A stretch of 36,098 nucleotides of DNA, taken from positions 1-36,098 of the forward strand of contig WLSX01000001.1 of assembly GCA_009705675.1 (NCBI GenBank). Reading direction: 5' to 3'. The number at the start of each line of letters is the position of its first letter. The stretch's first letter is position 1. The notes under the pieces are model-generated. The model did not search any database. It saw nothing but the letters and a program-made list of their open reading frames with translations, and was not told where the DNA came from. Origin of the DNA: Actinomycetota bacterium (GTDB taxonomy: Bacteria; Actinomycetota; Actinomycetes; Nanopelagicales; Nanopelagicaceae). Below are positions 20,030-29,206 of the stretch, one piece after another. Position numbers and translations under genes: made by a program.

Positions 20030-20928
20030 CGAGATAATCCTTGCATTCTAAAACCAGATTGGGAAACCTTAATCAAGGACCATGCGCTAGCCCAGACAAG
20101 AGTTGCACCTAATAGGTGGGCGGCAACTATTAACTCTGGTAATCCAGTGAAGTATTGAACATATCCAATTAAGCCTTGCACTAGGCAGATTATAAGAAAA
20201 ACTGATAAGTACTTATGAATTACTTTGTTTTGCGAAACTCTAGTAATCAGCCAAAGAACTAGCGTTAATACAACTAACGCAATTACTAGATCTGCATGCA
20301 ACCAAGAGACAATTCTTGGATTAAATCCAAATCTCTTTGCATTCTCATCGCCAGCATGCGGCCCGCTCCCGGTAACAATTGTTCCGGCTACCAAAACCAA
20401 TACAGTTAGCCAAATAAGAAGTGGCATTAAAGTGGCAACAATTCCATCCGCTTTTTGTTTAATTATCCCTACTATTTCATATCGTAATGAGATCGCACCT
20501 GCTATCAAAAATATTGATAACAGGAAGTGACCGGCAACTGGAATTGGATTTAAATCTGTTAGCACTGTAATTCCGCCTAAAATTCCCTGTCCAAATATTC
20601 CAATAACTTGAAGCGCAGCTAATGATCTCACTCTGCTTTTCAGTACCGCGTTTTTAGAAACCCTTATTGCAATGATTAAAGCAATGAGCGCGCAGAGTAA
20701 AAGTACAAATGTTAAAAGTCGGTTACCAAACTCGATCCAGGCATGTACTTGCCCCTCTGCTTGGTGTGGCACTGGCGTATAGGAGCCTGGTGTGCACTCT
20801 GGCCAGGTTGGACAGCCAAGGCCAGATCCGGTTAGTCGAACTGCACCACCAGTGACAACAATTGCAATCTGCAAAAAGACTAGAAAGCCAAAAACCTTGC
20901 CTGCAATTGAGCCTTTGCCTACCAACAT
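20026..20928 (-). CDS. ctaA: Heme A synthase (COX15/CtaA family)
   Basis: CtaA oxidises heme O to heme A for the aa3-type cytochrome c oxidase, in the membrane. The 300-residue protein is strongly hydrophobic with about eight membrane helices. Family features are GGAVRLTGSGLGCPTWPEC, with the extracellular cysteine pair C39/C45, the heme-ligand candidates H55 and H62 with E66 (HAWIEFGNRL), and further histidines in VAGHFLLS, SWLHADL and AAHLLGA. No ctaB (heme O synthase) lies next to it, although that gene usually neighbours tkt in actinobacteria. It diverges from sufR across 122 bases. First gene of the minus-strand operon. Confidence 0.93.
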   Translation of the reverse strand: MLVGKGSIAGKVFGFLVFLQIAIVVTGGAVRLTGSGLGCPTWPECTPGSYTPVPHQAEGQVHAWIEFGNRLLTFVLLLCALIALIIAIRVSKNAVLKSRVRSLAALQVIGIFGQGILGGITVLTDLNPIPVAGHFLLSIFLIAGAISLRYEIVGIIKQKADGIVATLMPLLIWLTVLVLVAGTIVTGSGPHAGDENAKRFGFNPRIVSWLHADLVIALVVLTLVLWLITRVSQNKVIHKYLSVFLIICLVQGLIGYVQYFTGLPELIVAAHLLGATLVWASAWSLIKVSQSGFRMQGLSR

Positions 20929-21037
20929 GATTAAAGCCTATTGGTTTGCCTGCTAACCCCGCCTGATTGAGATGGACAGTAAGTCCTATTTCACACAGAC
21001 TCTGAGCGAGAGGATTGGCGCTTCTAGGGGAATTACG

Positions 21038-21054
21038 CAACACTTATGTTGTGA
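21038..21054. promoter_or_regulatory. Probable SufR operator overlapping the sufR start
   Basis: The bases ACACT-TATGT-TGTGA (21040-21054) match exactly the ACACT-N5-TGTGA motif that I recall for mycobacterial SufR. A perfect inverted repeat CAACA-N4-TGTTG (21038-21051) overlaps it. The GTG start of sufR at 21051 lies inside, so bound SufR would block its own operon, consistent with autorepression. The motif comes from memory and was not searched. Confidence 0.65.
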
Positions 21055-21740
21055 AAAAGAGTGAGCCAGATAAAACCCGCGATCAGGTTGCTCGCACCAT
21101 CTTAGAAGGTGGCCCGGCGAGTGCTGCAGATCTTGCTCATAAATTATCAATTACACCTGCCGGTATCCGCCGCCATCTAGATTCATTAATAAGTGAAGGT
21201 GTATTAACTGCTCGCGATCCTTATCAGGGGAGTGCATTAAGGGGTAGAGGTAGGCCATCAAAAGTATTTGTGATGACGGATTCTGGCCGTGAAAAATTTG
21301 AACATTCATACGACGACCTTGCAGTAGCTGCGCTTAAATTTATGGCTAGTAAAAATGGATCACATCTTGTTAATGAGTTTGCGCAGTCTCGAGCAAATGA
21401 GTTTGAACGCAAGGGAAGTCAAATAAAGGATTCAAATAAAAGTATCTCTGAAAAAGCAAAGGCATTGGCAAAACTACTTACTAAAGAAGGCTATGCCGCG
21501 TCTACTGACAAAATGGGAAGTGGCGAGGAGATCTGCCAGCATCATTGCCCGATTGCACATGTTGCATCAGAGTTCCCACAACTATGTGAGGCAGAGACTG
21601 CTGCATTTTCAGCAATTTTAGGAACGCATGTACAACGACTAGCAACAATTGCCCACGGTGACGGAGTTTGTACAACATTTATACCAGCAGAAGTTTCCCA
21701 CAAAAGTAAAAACAAAATAAAAGAAGGAGCTCGCTCATGA
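21051..21740 (+). CDS. sufR: SUF operon transcriptional repressor SufR
   Basis: SufR is an Fe-S cluster-binding winged-helix repressor that adjusts SUF expression to cluster demand. I choose the GTG at 21051 ([18 protein letters not shown]), giving 229 residues; the longer frame from TTG 21015 would read through the operator and adds untypical sequence. The ArsR/DeoR-like helix-turn-helix is at about 22-50 ([24 protein letters not shown] in two parts), followed by a basic wing (RGRGRPSK). Cluster ligands are expected at C162, C166 and C179 ([20 protein letters not shown]). The start may be leaderless, since no ribosome-binding site is seen. The stop overlaps sufB by four bases (ATGA). Confidence 0.93.
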   Translation: MKKSEPDKTRDQVARTILEGGPASAADLAHKLSITPAGIRRHLDSLISEGVLTARDPYQGSALRGRGRPSKVFVMTDSGREKFEHSYDDLAVAALKFMASKNGSHLVNEFAQSRANEFERKGSQIKDSNKSISEKAKALAKLLTKEGYAASTDKMGSGEEICQHHCPIAHVASEFPQLCEAETAAFSAILGTHVQRLATIAHGDGVCTTFIPAEVSHKSKNKIKEGARS

Positions 21741-23149
21741 CCCAAATCGCCCACCCAGAATTAGATGGTATTGGTAAGTATGAATACGGTTGGGCGGATA
21801 AAACCGATGCGGGCTCAAACAGCCGACGAGGTTTAAATGAAGAGGTAGTCAGAGATATCTCTGCTAAAAAGAGTGAGCCACAATGGATGCTTGACCTACG
21901 ACTTAAGGGCCTTTCATTATTTGATAAGAAGCCGATGCCAAGTTGGGGATCTGACTTAAGCGGTATCTTCTTTGACACGATTAAGTACTTTGTTCGTTCA
22001 ACTGAGAAACAAGCAACATCTTGGGAAGATCTTCCAGATGATATTAAAAATACCTATGATCGACTTGGTATTCCAGAGGCGGAGAAGAAAAGATTAGTTT
22101 CAGGTGTTGCTGCGCAATATGAATCTGAGGTGGTTTACCACTCAATTCGCGAAGATCTTGAAAAGCAGGGGGTTTTATTCCTTGATACCGATACTGCACT
22201 TCGTACTCACCCTGAGCTTTTCAAAGAGTATTTTGGAACAGTAATTCCAGTTGGTGATAATAAATTTGCTGCGCTTAACACTGCAGTTTGGTCTGGCGGA
22301 TCATTTATCTATGTACCAAAGGGAGTAAAGGTAGATATTCCTCTTCAGGCATACTTCCGAATTAATACTGAAAACATGGGTCAATTTGAGCGAACTTTAA
22401 TTATCGCTGATGAAGATTCCTACATTCATTATGTTGAGGGGTGTACGGCACCTATTTACTCATCTGATTCATTGCACTCAGCTGTAGTTGAAATTATCGT
22501 AAAGAAGAATGCACGAGTGCGATATACAACTATTCAAAACTGGTCAAACAATGTTTACAACCTAGTTACCAAGCGCGCAACTTGTGCGGAAGGTGCAACT
22601 ATGGAATGGATCGACGGAAACATCGGATCTAAAGTAACCATGAAGTATCCAGCTGTAATGTTGATGGGTCCGCACTCAAAGGGTGAAACGCTTTCAATTG
22701 CTTTTGCTGGCGAAGGTCAACACCAAGATGCTGGCGCAAAGATGGTCCATGCTGCTCCTTACACATCATCAACAATTATCTCTAAGTCAGTAGCACGTGG
22801 TGGAGGAAGAACTTCATACCGCGGATTAGTAAAAGTTGAAGCAGGAGCCCATCACTCAAAGAGCACCGTTAAATGTGATGCACTTTTAATTGACACTATT
22901 TCTCGCTCTGATACATATCCATATGTTGATGTTAGAGAAGATGATGTTTCGATGGGCCATGAAGCAACAGTTTCAAAGGTCAGCGATGATCAGCTGTTTT
23001 ATCTAATGTCCCGTGGATTAAGTGAAGATGAAGCTATGGCAATGATTGTTCGTGGCTTTATTGAGCCAATCGCAAAAGAGTTGCCAATGGAGTACGCACT
23101 TGAGTTAAACCGACTGATCGAAATGCAAATGGAAGGTGCAGTTGGTTAA
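21737..23149 (+). CDS. sufB: Fe-S cluster assembly scaffold SufB
   Basis: SufB is the core of the SufBCD complex on which new iron-sulfur clusters are built with sulfur from SufS. The 470-residue protein shows the conserved [37 protein letters not shown] and the C-terminal [21 protein letters not shown]. No intein interrupts it, unlike mycobacterial SufB. An excellent GAAGGAG ribosome-binding site lies in the end of sufR. Its stop overlaps the sufD start by one base (TAATG). Function is assigned by family and operon. Confidence 0.97.
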   Translation: MTQIAHPELDGIGKYEYGWADKTDAGSNSRRGLNEEVVRDISAKKSEPQWMLDLRLKGLSLFDKKPMPSWGSDLSGIFFDTIKYFVRSTEKQATSWEDLPDDIKNTYDRLGIPEAEKKRLVSGVAAQYESEVVYHSIREDLEKQGVLFLDTDTALRTHPELFKEYFGTVIPVGDNKFAALNTAVWSGGSFIYVPKGVKVDIPLQAYFRINTENMGQFERTLIIADEDSYIHYVEGCTAPIYSSDSLHSAVVEIIVKKNARVRYTTIQNWSNNVYNLVTKRATCAEGATMEWIDGNIGSKVTMKYPAVMLMGPHSKGETLSIAFAGEGQHQDAGAKMVHAAPYTSSTIISKSVARGGGRTSYRGLVKVEAGAHHSKSTVKCDALLIDTISRSDTYPYVDVREDDVSMGHEATVSKVSDDQLFYLMSRGLSEDEAMAMIVRGFIEPIAKELPMEYALELNRLIEMQMEGAVG

Positions 23150-24234
23150 TGAGTGCACTAACAACTAATTACCTAACCCCAAGTGGGCGGGAAGAGGCTT
23201 GGCGTTTTACACCCTTAAAGCGGCTTGCTGGTTTACATGACATCGCAGTTGATGTTGCCGATCGAATTTCGATTTCGAATCAGGGCTCTCTGCCAGCTGG
23301 AGTAAAACTAACAACCCCATTGGCTAAAGATTTTCCGCCAGCATATGAGTCAAATGATGTTGTAACTAATCGAATTCGCAAAACTGTTCAGAAAATATCA
23401 TTGCTGACGATTGATAACGATATAGAGCTTTCTGAGCCAATTTTTCTCGCTCGTAAAGCAGGTAGTTCTGCGGAGTTAAGTCGGTTAGTAATCCAAGCCG
23501 GAGTCAACAGCAAGGCAACAGTAATTATAGAAAATACTGGCGCTGGTGAAATCGGAGAAGAGATTGAAATATCACTTGCTACCGGTGCTTCTTTAAACTT
23601 TATTACTTTACAAGAGTGGGATAGAAGTGCAGTTCACATCGGGCAACATCATGCAATTATTGGCAAGGATGCTCAATTCACATCCTATGTAGTTTCAATT
23701 GGGGGATCAGTAGTTCGGATCAGCCCGACAGTTGAGTTCACTGGCGCTGGCGCATTTGCTGATTTGTATGGAATTTACTTTGCAACAGATGGCCAACATT
23801 TAGAGCATCGCATTCATGTTGACCACAGTGTGCCAAATGCTAAATCAAGAGTTAATTACAAGGGAGCTCTTGCTGGAAATGCAGCTCACACCGTTTGGAT
23901 CGGTGATGTCTATATTCATAAAGGTGCTGATGGAACTGATACCTATGAATTAAATAGAAATCTATTACTAACAGATGGCGCAAGAGCTGATTCAGTTCCA
24001 AATCTTGAAATTGAAACTGGCGAAATTATTGGCGCAGGCCATGCCAGCACCACTGGACGCTTTGATGATGAGCAACTTTTTTATCTACAATCTCGTGGAA
24101 TTCCTTCAGATATTGCTAGGAGATTAGTTATTCGTGGCTTCTTCGCCGAAATTGTTACTAAGTTAAAGAGTGAAGAGCTAGAAGAGCGTTTAATGGGACG
24201 AATTGATGCAGAGTTAGCAAAGGTAGGTGAGTGA
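23149..24234 (+). CDS. sufD: Fe-S cluster assembly protein SufD
   Basis: SufD is the paralogue of SufB that completes the SufBC2D scaffold and supports iron entry. The 361-residue sequence has the N-terminal GREEAWRFTPLKRL typical of SufD and a beta-helical core. The C-terminal SufBD signature includes GHASTTGRFDDEQLFYLQSRG and ARRLVIRGFF. One-base overlaps on both sides (TAATG with sufB, TGATG with the ferredoxin gene) indicate coupled translation and near-equal output of the subunits. Length is normal for the family. Confidence 0.95.
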   Translation: MSALTTNYLTPSGREEAWRFTPLKRLAGLHDIAVDVADRISISNQGSLPAGVKLTTPLAKDFPPAYESNDVVTNRIRKTVQKISLLTIDNDIELSEPIFLARKAGSSAELSRLVIQAGVNSKATVIIENTGAGEIGEEIEISLATGASLNFITLQEWDRSAVHIGQHHAIIGKDAQFTSYVVSIGGSVVRISPTVEFTGAGAFADLYGIYFATDGQHLEHRIHVDHSVPNAKSRVNYKGALAGNAAHTVWIGDVYIHKGADGTDTYELNRNLLLTDGARADSVPNLEIETGEIIGAGHASTTGRFDDEQLFYLQSRGIPSDIARRLVIRGFFAEIVTKLKSEELEERLMGRIDAELAKVGE

Positions 24235-24530
24235 TGAGTGAAATTTTATTCGACACTTTAGTTGAAGGAAAACCAGTTGCTATTGATGTTGATGGCACAT
24301 CCGTCTGCGTTGTTAAGGTTGCAGATGAGGTTTTTGCAGTTGCAGATACCTGCACTCACGCAGAGGCATCACTTGCGGAGGGTGAAGTAACCGGCAGCAA
24401 AATCGAATGCTGGCTACATGGGGCTGAGTTTGATCTTAAGACAGGAAAAGCGCTAACACCACCAGCGACTGAAGCACTAAAAACTTTTAATGTAAAACGT
24501 AATGGCAACCAACTAACAATCACTAACTAA
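24234..24530 (+). CDS. Rieske-type [2Fe-2S] ferredoxin of the SUF operon
   Basis: This is a small soluble Rieske protein of 98 residues, related to ferredoxin components of ring-hydroxylating oxygenases. Ligands are C40 and H42 (DTCTHAEAS) and C59 and H62 (IECWLHGAEF), a standard C-x-H...C-x2-H pattern with 16 residues between the pairs. The ATG at 24234 overlaps the sufD stop and is preferred to the GTG one codon earlier. No oxygenase gene lies nearby. Its position between sufD and sufC, also seen in other actinobacteria, suggests electron supply for cluster assembly, but this role is inferred. Confidence 0.9.
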   Translation: MSEILFDTLVEGKPVAIDVDGTSVCVVKVADEVFAVADTCTHAEASLAEGEVTGSKIECWLHGAEFDLKTGKALTPPATEALKTFNVKRNGNQLTITN

Positions 24531-24542
24531 TAGGAGAAAATA

Positions 24543-25295
24543 ATGAGCGTATTAGAGATTAAAAATCTGCAGGTAAGTGTTGTTACTGATGCTGGAAACA
24601 AAGAAATTTTGCGTGGTGTTGATATAACAATCAAATCAGGCGAAACTCACGCGATTATGGGTCCAAATGGATCTGGCAAATCAACTCTGGCTTATTCAAT
24701 TGCTGGTCATCCTAAGTACCTAATTACTGGTGGATCGGTAACACTTGATGGCGCTGATGTTTTAGAAATGAGCGTTGATGAAAGAGCTAAGGCAGGATTA
24801 TTTTTAGCAATGCAGTATCCAGTTGAGGTCCCTGGTGTATCAGTTTCAAACTTTTTACGAACTGCTGTAACTGCAATTCGTGGTGAGGCTCCAAAGGTTC
24901 GTACCTGGGTTGGTGAGGTTAAAGCTGCGATGGCTTCCTTAAATATGGATACAGCTTTCTCAGAACGAAATGTTAATGAAGGCTTTTCTGGTGGTGAGAA
25001 GAAGCGCCATGAGATTTTACAAATGGAGTTATTAAAGCCAAAGATTGCAATTTTGGATGAAACAGATTCCGGCCTTGATGTTGATGCTCTTCGTATTGTT
25101 TCTGAAGGCGTTAATCGTGTTAAAGCTAACTCTGATTTGGGAGTTATGTTAATTACCCACTACACCCGCATCCTTCGATATATCAAGCCAGATTTCGTAC
25201 ATGTATTTGCTAATGGCAAAATTGTTGAAGAGGGTGGCCCAGAGCTTGCTGACAAATTAGAGGAGAAGGGATACGCAGAGTACATAACTGCGTAA
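24543..25295 (+). CDS. sufC: Fe-S cluster assembly ATPase SufC
   Basis: SufC is the ABC-type ATPase that drives conformational change of the SufBCD scaffold. In 250 residues Walker A (GPNGSGKST) is at 40-48, the family sequence LFLAMQYPVEVPGVS is near 90, the modified signature FSGGEKKRHEILQM near 148, and Walker B with the DETDSGLDVDAL motif follows. It lacks membrane segments, so it is not a transporter ATPase. An AGGAG ribosome-binding site lies seven bases before the ATG, the best-defined internal site of this operon. Confidence 0.97.
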   Translation: MSVLEIKNLQVSVVTDAGNKEILRGVDITIKSGETHAIMGPNGSGKSTLAYSIAGHPKYLITGGSVTLDGADVLEMSVDERAKAGLFLAMQYPVEVPGVSVSNFLRTAVTAIRGEAPKVRTWVGEVKAAMASLNMDTAFSERNVNEGFSGGEKKRHEILQMELLKPKIAILDETDSGLDVDALRIVSEGVNRVKANSDLGVMLITHYTRILRYIKPDFVHVFANGKIVEEGGPELADKLEEKGYAEYITA

Positions 25296-25300
25296 TCTCA

Positions 25301-26548
25301 ATGAGTGTAGATCTATCCAAATATAAGAAGGATTTTCCTATCTTCGCACGCAAGGTGCGGGGTGGAAACTCATTAATATATTTAGATAGTGGGGCAACCT
25401 CACAAAAGCCAGAAGCTGTAATAACTGCTGAAGCAAACTTCTATCGAACAATTAACGCTGCCGTTCATCGTGGCGCCCACCTACTTGCTGAAGAAGCTTC
25501 AGAGGCTTATGAAGCAGCTAGAGCTAATGTTGCAAAATTTATTGGTGCTAAAACTGATGAGGTAATTTTTACCAAGAGTGCAACTGAATCACTTAACATG
25601 ATTGCTTATTCATTTGGTAATACAGCCTCAACTCCCCATATTTCAGACGGGGATGAGATTGTGGTTTCTGAGATGGAACATCATGCGAATCTGATTCCAT
25701 GGCAACAGCTTGCCAAACGAACTGGTGCAAAATTGACTTGGTTTTCAATTACCAAAGATGGAAGATTAGATCTTTCAAATATTGCTAGTGTGATAACCAA
25801 AAAAACTAAGATTGTTGCAATCACCCATCAATCAAATGTGTTTGGAACTATTATTCCACTTGCTGAAATTACAAAGGCAGCACATGCAGTGGGAGCATTA
25901 GTGGTACTTGATGCCTGCCAATCTGCCCCCCACTTTGAAATTGATGTAAAAAAACTAGATGTTGATTTCCTAGCCTTCTCTGGGCACAAAGCATTAGGCC
26001 CAACCGGAGTTGGTGTTCTGTGGGGAAAAGCGGAGTTATTAGAAAAATTAGAGCCCGCTTTGTTTGGCGGGTCCATGGTTGATTCGGTAACTATGGAAAG
26101 TGCAACCTGGGCAAGTGCACCGCGAAAATTTGAGGCTGGAGTTCCGAATATGGCCCAAGCTGTTGGATTATCTGCTGCCATCGATTATCTAAATCAGGTT
26201 GGTATGGACAAAATATTTGAACATGAACAAGAGCTAACGGAGCATTTACTAACCGGTCTATCAAAAATATCTGGCGTTAATGTAGTTGGTCCACTTGATA
26301 TGAAAGATAGAGGAGGAGTCATCTCATTTACAATTGATGGAGTCCACCCACATGATGTCGGTCAAGTTTTAGATCAATATGGAATTGCAGTTAGAACTGG
26401 CCACCATTGTGCTTGGCCATTAATGAAGAAACTTAATCTGGTTGGTACCACCAGAGCATCCTTTCATCTGTATAACGATTCAAATGATGTGAATGCACTT
26501 TTAGAGGCGATCGAGAAGGTTAAAAGTTATTTTAAGGTAGGAAAGTGA
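25301..26548 (+). CDS. sufS: Cysteine desulfurase SufS
   Basis: SufS removes sulfur from cysteine as a persulfide for cluster assembly, using PLP. The 415-residue protein has YLDSGATSQKP near the N-terminus and SEMEHHANLIPW around residue 125. The PLP lysine lies in FSGHKALGPTG (K230), and the catalytic cysteine in RTGHHCAWP (C370). This is the group II desulfurase type that needs SufU or SufE as partner. No clear ribosome-binding site is seen in the five bases after sufC, so coupling is likely. The stop overlaps sufU by one base. Confidence 0.97.
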   Translation: MSVDLSKYKKDFPIFARKVRGGNSLIYLDSGATSQKPEAVITAEANFYRTINAAVHRGAHLLAEEASEAYEAARANVAKFIGAKTDEVIFTKSATESLNMIAYSFGNTASTPHISDGDEIVVSEMEHHANLIPWQQLAKRTGAKLTWFSITKDGRLDLSNIASVITKKTKIVAITHQSNVFGTIIPLAEITKAAHAVGALVVLDACQSAPHFEIDVKKLDVDFLAFSGHKALGPTGVGVLWGKAELLEKLEPALFGGSMVDSVTMESATWASAPRKFEAGVPNMAQAVGLSAAIDYLNQVGMDKIFEHEQELTEHLLTGLSKISGVNVVGPLDMKDRGGVISFTIDGVHPHDVGQVLDQYGIAVRTGHHCAWPLMKKLNLVGTTRASFHLYNDSNDVNALLEAIEKVKSYFKVGK

Positions 26549-26982
26549 TGGAGTTAGATTCACTTTATCAAGAAGTAATACTTGATCACTACAAGTCCCC
26601 TCACCATAAAGGGCTCTCAGATCATAAAGATGTGCAAGTTCACCATAAGAATCCAAGCTGCGGGGATGAGGTAACACTTAATTTAATTATGGATGGGCAG
26701 GTAGTAAAAGATGTTTCTTGGGATGGTGTTGGATGTTCGATTTCTATGGCAAGTGTTTCAGTTATGAGCGAATTAATTATTGGTAAATCATATTCGGATG
26801 CGTTGTCAATATTTGATGCTTTTGTCGAATTAATGCAGAGCAAGGGACAAGGCGTAGGGGATGAAAATTTACTAGAGGATGGTGTGGCATTTGCTGGGGT
26901 ATCAAAGTTTCCGGCCCGAATTAAATGTGCACTACTAGGCTGGATGGCTTTCAAAGATGCTTCTACGCAAGTGATGGAATAG
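26548..26982 (+). CDS. sufU: Zinc-dependent sulfurtransferase SufU
   Basis: SufU accepts the persulfide sulfur from SufS by ligand exchange at a zinc site and delivers it to SufB. The ATG at 26548 overlaps the sufS stop (TGATG) and gives 144 residues; the alternative GTG one codon earlier adds one residue. Zinc ligands are visible as C38 and D40 (NPSCGD), C63 (GVGCSISMAS) and C127 (RIKCALLGW). The extra segment between C63 and C127 distinguishes SufU from IscU scaffolds. Operon context with sufS supports the same call. Confidence 0.95.
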   Translation: MELDSLYQEVILDHYKSPHHKGLSDHKDVQVHHKNPSCGDEVTLNLIMDGQVVKDVSWDGVGCSISMASVSVMSELIIGKSYSDALSIFDAFVELMQSKGQGVGDENLLEDGVAFAGVSKFPARIKCALLGWMAFKDASTQVME

Positions 26983-26991
26983 GATTAGCTC

Positions 26992-27303
26992 ATGAGTACA
27001 ACTATTGATGATGTTACCGAGGCCATGAAGGATGTTATTGATCCTGAGCTTGGAATTAATGTTATTGACCTTGGCTTAGTTTATGACATGCGTCTTGATG
27101 AAAATAATATTGCAACTTTAGATATGACTTTAACTTCAGCAGCGTGCCCTCTTCAAGATGTTATTGAGGATCAAACTCGCCAAGTCCTTTCTGACATAAC
27201 TTCAGATGTGAAAATCAACTGGGTATGGCTTCCACCTTGGGGTCCAAATAAAATTTCCGATGATGGCCGTGAACAATTACGCTCGATTGGTTTTACAGTT
27301 TAA
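26992..27303 (+). CDS. sufT: MIP18/DUF59-family Fe-S assembly protein SufT
   Basis: This 103-residue protein belongs to the DUF59 (MIP18-like) family, whose members aid maturation of Fe-S proteins and are required at high cluster demand in some bacteria. Visible motifs are DVIDPELGINVIDLGLVYD at about residues 15-33, DMTLTSAACPL with the family's conserved cysteine, and VWLPPWGPNKIS at the C-terminal side. It is related to PaaD, but the SUF context fixes the assignment. It starts nine bases after sufU and is the last clear SUF gene. Confidence 0.93.
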   Translation: MSTTIDDVTEAMKDVIDPELGINVIDLGLVYDMRLDENNIATLDMTLTSAACPLQDVIEDQTRQVLSDITSDVKINWVWLPPWGPNKISDDGREQLRSIGFTV

Positions 27304-27334
27304 ATATTGTTCTGATTCTCACTAAGGTTGTCTT

Positions 27335-29206
27335 ATGTCAATGCATGCAACGTGGATGTCTTTTAGATCTCTAACCCAAGATCAATCGGTTAAGAATCAA
27401 AAGCTAAAGCCAGGCACATTAAAGCGAATTGCTCGGTTTGCAATTCCATATAAAATTTCACTTTCGTTTTTTCTAATTACAGTAGTAATTGATGCATTCC
27501 TAGTAGTTGCAACACCACTTTTACTTCGTAAGTTGATTGATGATGGGGTTATTCCAAAGAACGCTGAATTAGTAACAAAGTTGGCTTTTGCCGTTGGTGT
27601 TATAGCTGTTATGGATGCATTGTTTAGCATGGCTGGTCGGTGGTTTTCTTCACGAATCGGTGAAGGTTTGATTTATGATCTTAGAAAACAGATATTTGAA
27701 CATGTCCAAAGGCAATCGATAGCATTCTTTACTCGGACACAAACTGGAGCATTAATCTCAAGACTTAACTCAGATGTAATCGGGGCTCAACAAGCTTTTA
27801 CATCAACTTTATCTGGGGTAATCAGCAATCTTTTAAGTTTAATTCTAGTTGCCGCAACTATGTTCACATTGTCCTGGCAGATTACCCTCGTTTCACTTGT
27901 ATTGCTGCCAGTCTTTTTGTTTCCTACAAAATGGGTGGGAAGAAAACTACAAAGCTACACCAGACAGTCATTTGATATTAATGCGCAAATGTCAGCAAAT
28001 ATGACAGAAAGATTCAACGTATCTGGTGCATTACTTGTTTCACTTTATGGAGATGCTAAGAAGGAAAAAGATGATTTTGCCCTAAAAGCAAGGCGAGTAG
28101 CAGATATCGGAATTTCAATCGCTATGTTAAACCGTATCTTCTTTATCGCTTTAACATCAATTGCAGCGGTTGCTACTGCTGTTGCTTATGGAATTGGTGG
28201 ACATCTAGCAATAAGTGGTGGTATCACCGTAGGAACATTGCTCGCCATCACAGCACTACTTGCACGGTTGTACGGTCCACTGACCGCACTCTCTAATGTA
28301 AGAGTTGATGTGATGAGCGCACTAGTTTCGTTTGAGAGAGTTTTTGAAGTCTTAGATTTACAGCCAATGGTTTTTGATGCAAAGAATGCAATAGAGCTAA
28401 ACACAAGTAAGCCAGAGTTAAAGTTTGAAAATGTGTCCTTTTCTTACCCAAAAGCTGAAGAGATATCACTTGCTTCTCTTGAGATTGCTGCTAAGCCAGA
28501 GATGATAACAAGTGGTGAAGTTCTTAAGAGAATATCCTTTACAGCAGCTCCTGGCACCTTAACTGGAATTGTTGGACCATCTGGAGCTGGTAAGAGCACC
28601 ATCAGTGGTTTGATTCCTAGACTTTATGATGTCACTAACGGATCGATTTCAATTAATGGAAAAGATATTCGGGACTACTCAATAAAATCACTCCGAAATG
28701 TAATCGGAGTAGTAACTCAGGATTCACATATGTTTCATGATTCAATTTTAGTAAATCTTAAATATGCAAAAGCAGACGCTTCTATGGCTGAGATAGAAGA
28801 GGCTTGTAGGTCGGCTCGTATTTGGGAATTTATTACATCCTTGCCAAACGGGTTAGATACTGTTGTTGGCGAACGAGGACATCGTTTATCAGGGGGAGAG
28901 AAGCAACGCTTAGCAATTGCAAGATTGTTGTTAAAGCAGCCAAGTCTTGTGATACTAGATGAGGCAACAGCGCATTTAGATTCTGAAAATGAAGCAATGG
29001 TGCAAGCTGCCTTGAAAGAGGCACTCACTGGGCGCACAAGTATTGTGATCGCCCACCGATTATCAACAATTGCTCAAGCAGATCAGATACTGGTTATAGA
29101 CAAAGGTGAAATAGTTGAGCGCGGCACTCACGAGCAGTTAGTTGAAAAACATGGTCTTTACTTTGATCTTTTTGAAAGACAGAACTTACAAGGAGAGTTA
29201 ATTTAA
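27335..29206 (+). CDS. ABC transporter ATP-binding/permease half-transporter
   Basis: This is a fused exporter-type half-transporter of 623 residues, expected to act as a dimer in the cytoplasmic membrane. About six helices occupy residues 35-330. The nucleotide-binding domain starts near 355, with Walker A (GPSGAGKST) near 413, signature LSGGEKQRLA near 518, Walker B (LVILDEATAHLD) near 537 and the H-loop IAHRLST near 572. About 20 extra residues (EEISLASLEIAAKPEMITSG) separate the A-loop region from VLKRISF, as I recall for related actinobacterial ABC exporters. Substrate unknown. The start has only a weak AAGG site; two further Met codons lie within eight residues. Its end overlaps the convergent DUF3099 gene by nine bases. 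Confidence 0.9.
   Translation: MSMHATWMSFRSLTQDQSVKNQKLKPGTLKRIARFAIPYKISLSFFLITVVIDAFLVVATPLLLRKLIDDGVIPKNAELVTKLAFAVGVIAVMDALFSMAGRWFSSRIGEGLIYDLRKQIFEHVQRQSIAFFTRTQTGALISRLNSDVIGAQQAFTSTLSGVISNLLSLILVAATMFTLSWQITLVSLVLLPVFLFPTKWVGRKLQSYTRQSFDINAQMSANMTERFNVSGALLVSLYGDAKKEKDDFALKARRVADIGISIAMLNRIFFIALTSIAAVATAVAYGIGGHLAISGGITVGTLLAITALLARLYGPLTALSNVRVDVMSALVSFERVFEVLDLQPMVFDAKNAIELNTSKPELKFENVSFSYPKAEEISLASLEIAAKPEMITSGEVLKRISFTAAPGTLTGIVGPSGAGKSTISGLIPRLYDVTNGSISINGKDIRDYSIKSLRNVIGVVTQDSHMFHDSILVNLKYAKADASMAEIEEACRSARIWEFITSLPNGLDTVVGERGHRLSGGEKQRLAIARLLLKQPSLVILDEATAHLDSENEAMVQAALKEALTGRTSIVIAHRLSTIAQADQILVIDKGEIVERGTHEQLVEKHGLYFDLFERQNLQGELI

Noticed and set aside
21015..21017. TTG start for a longer sufR
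   Set aside because: The extra 12 residues would be coded by the promoter and operator region; GTG 21051 fits the family N-terminus better.
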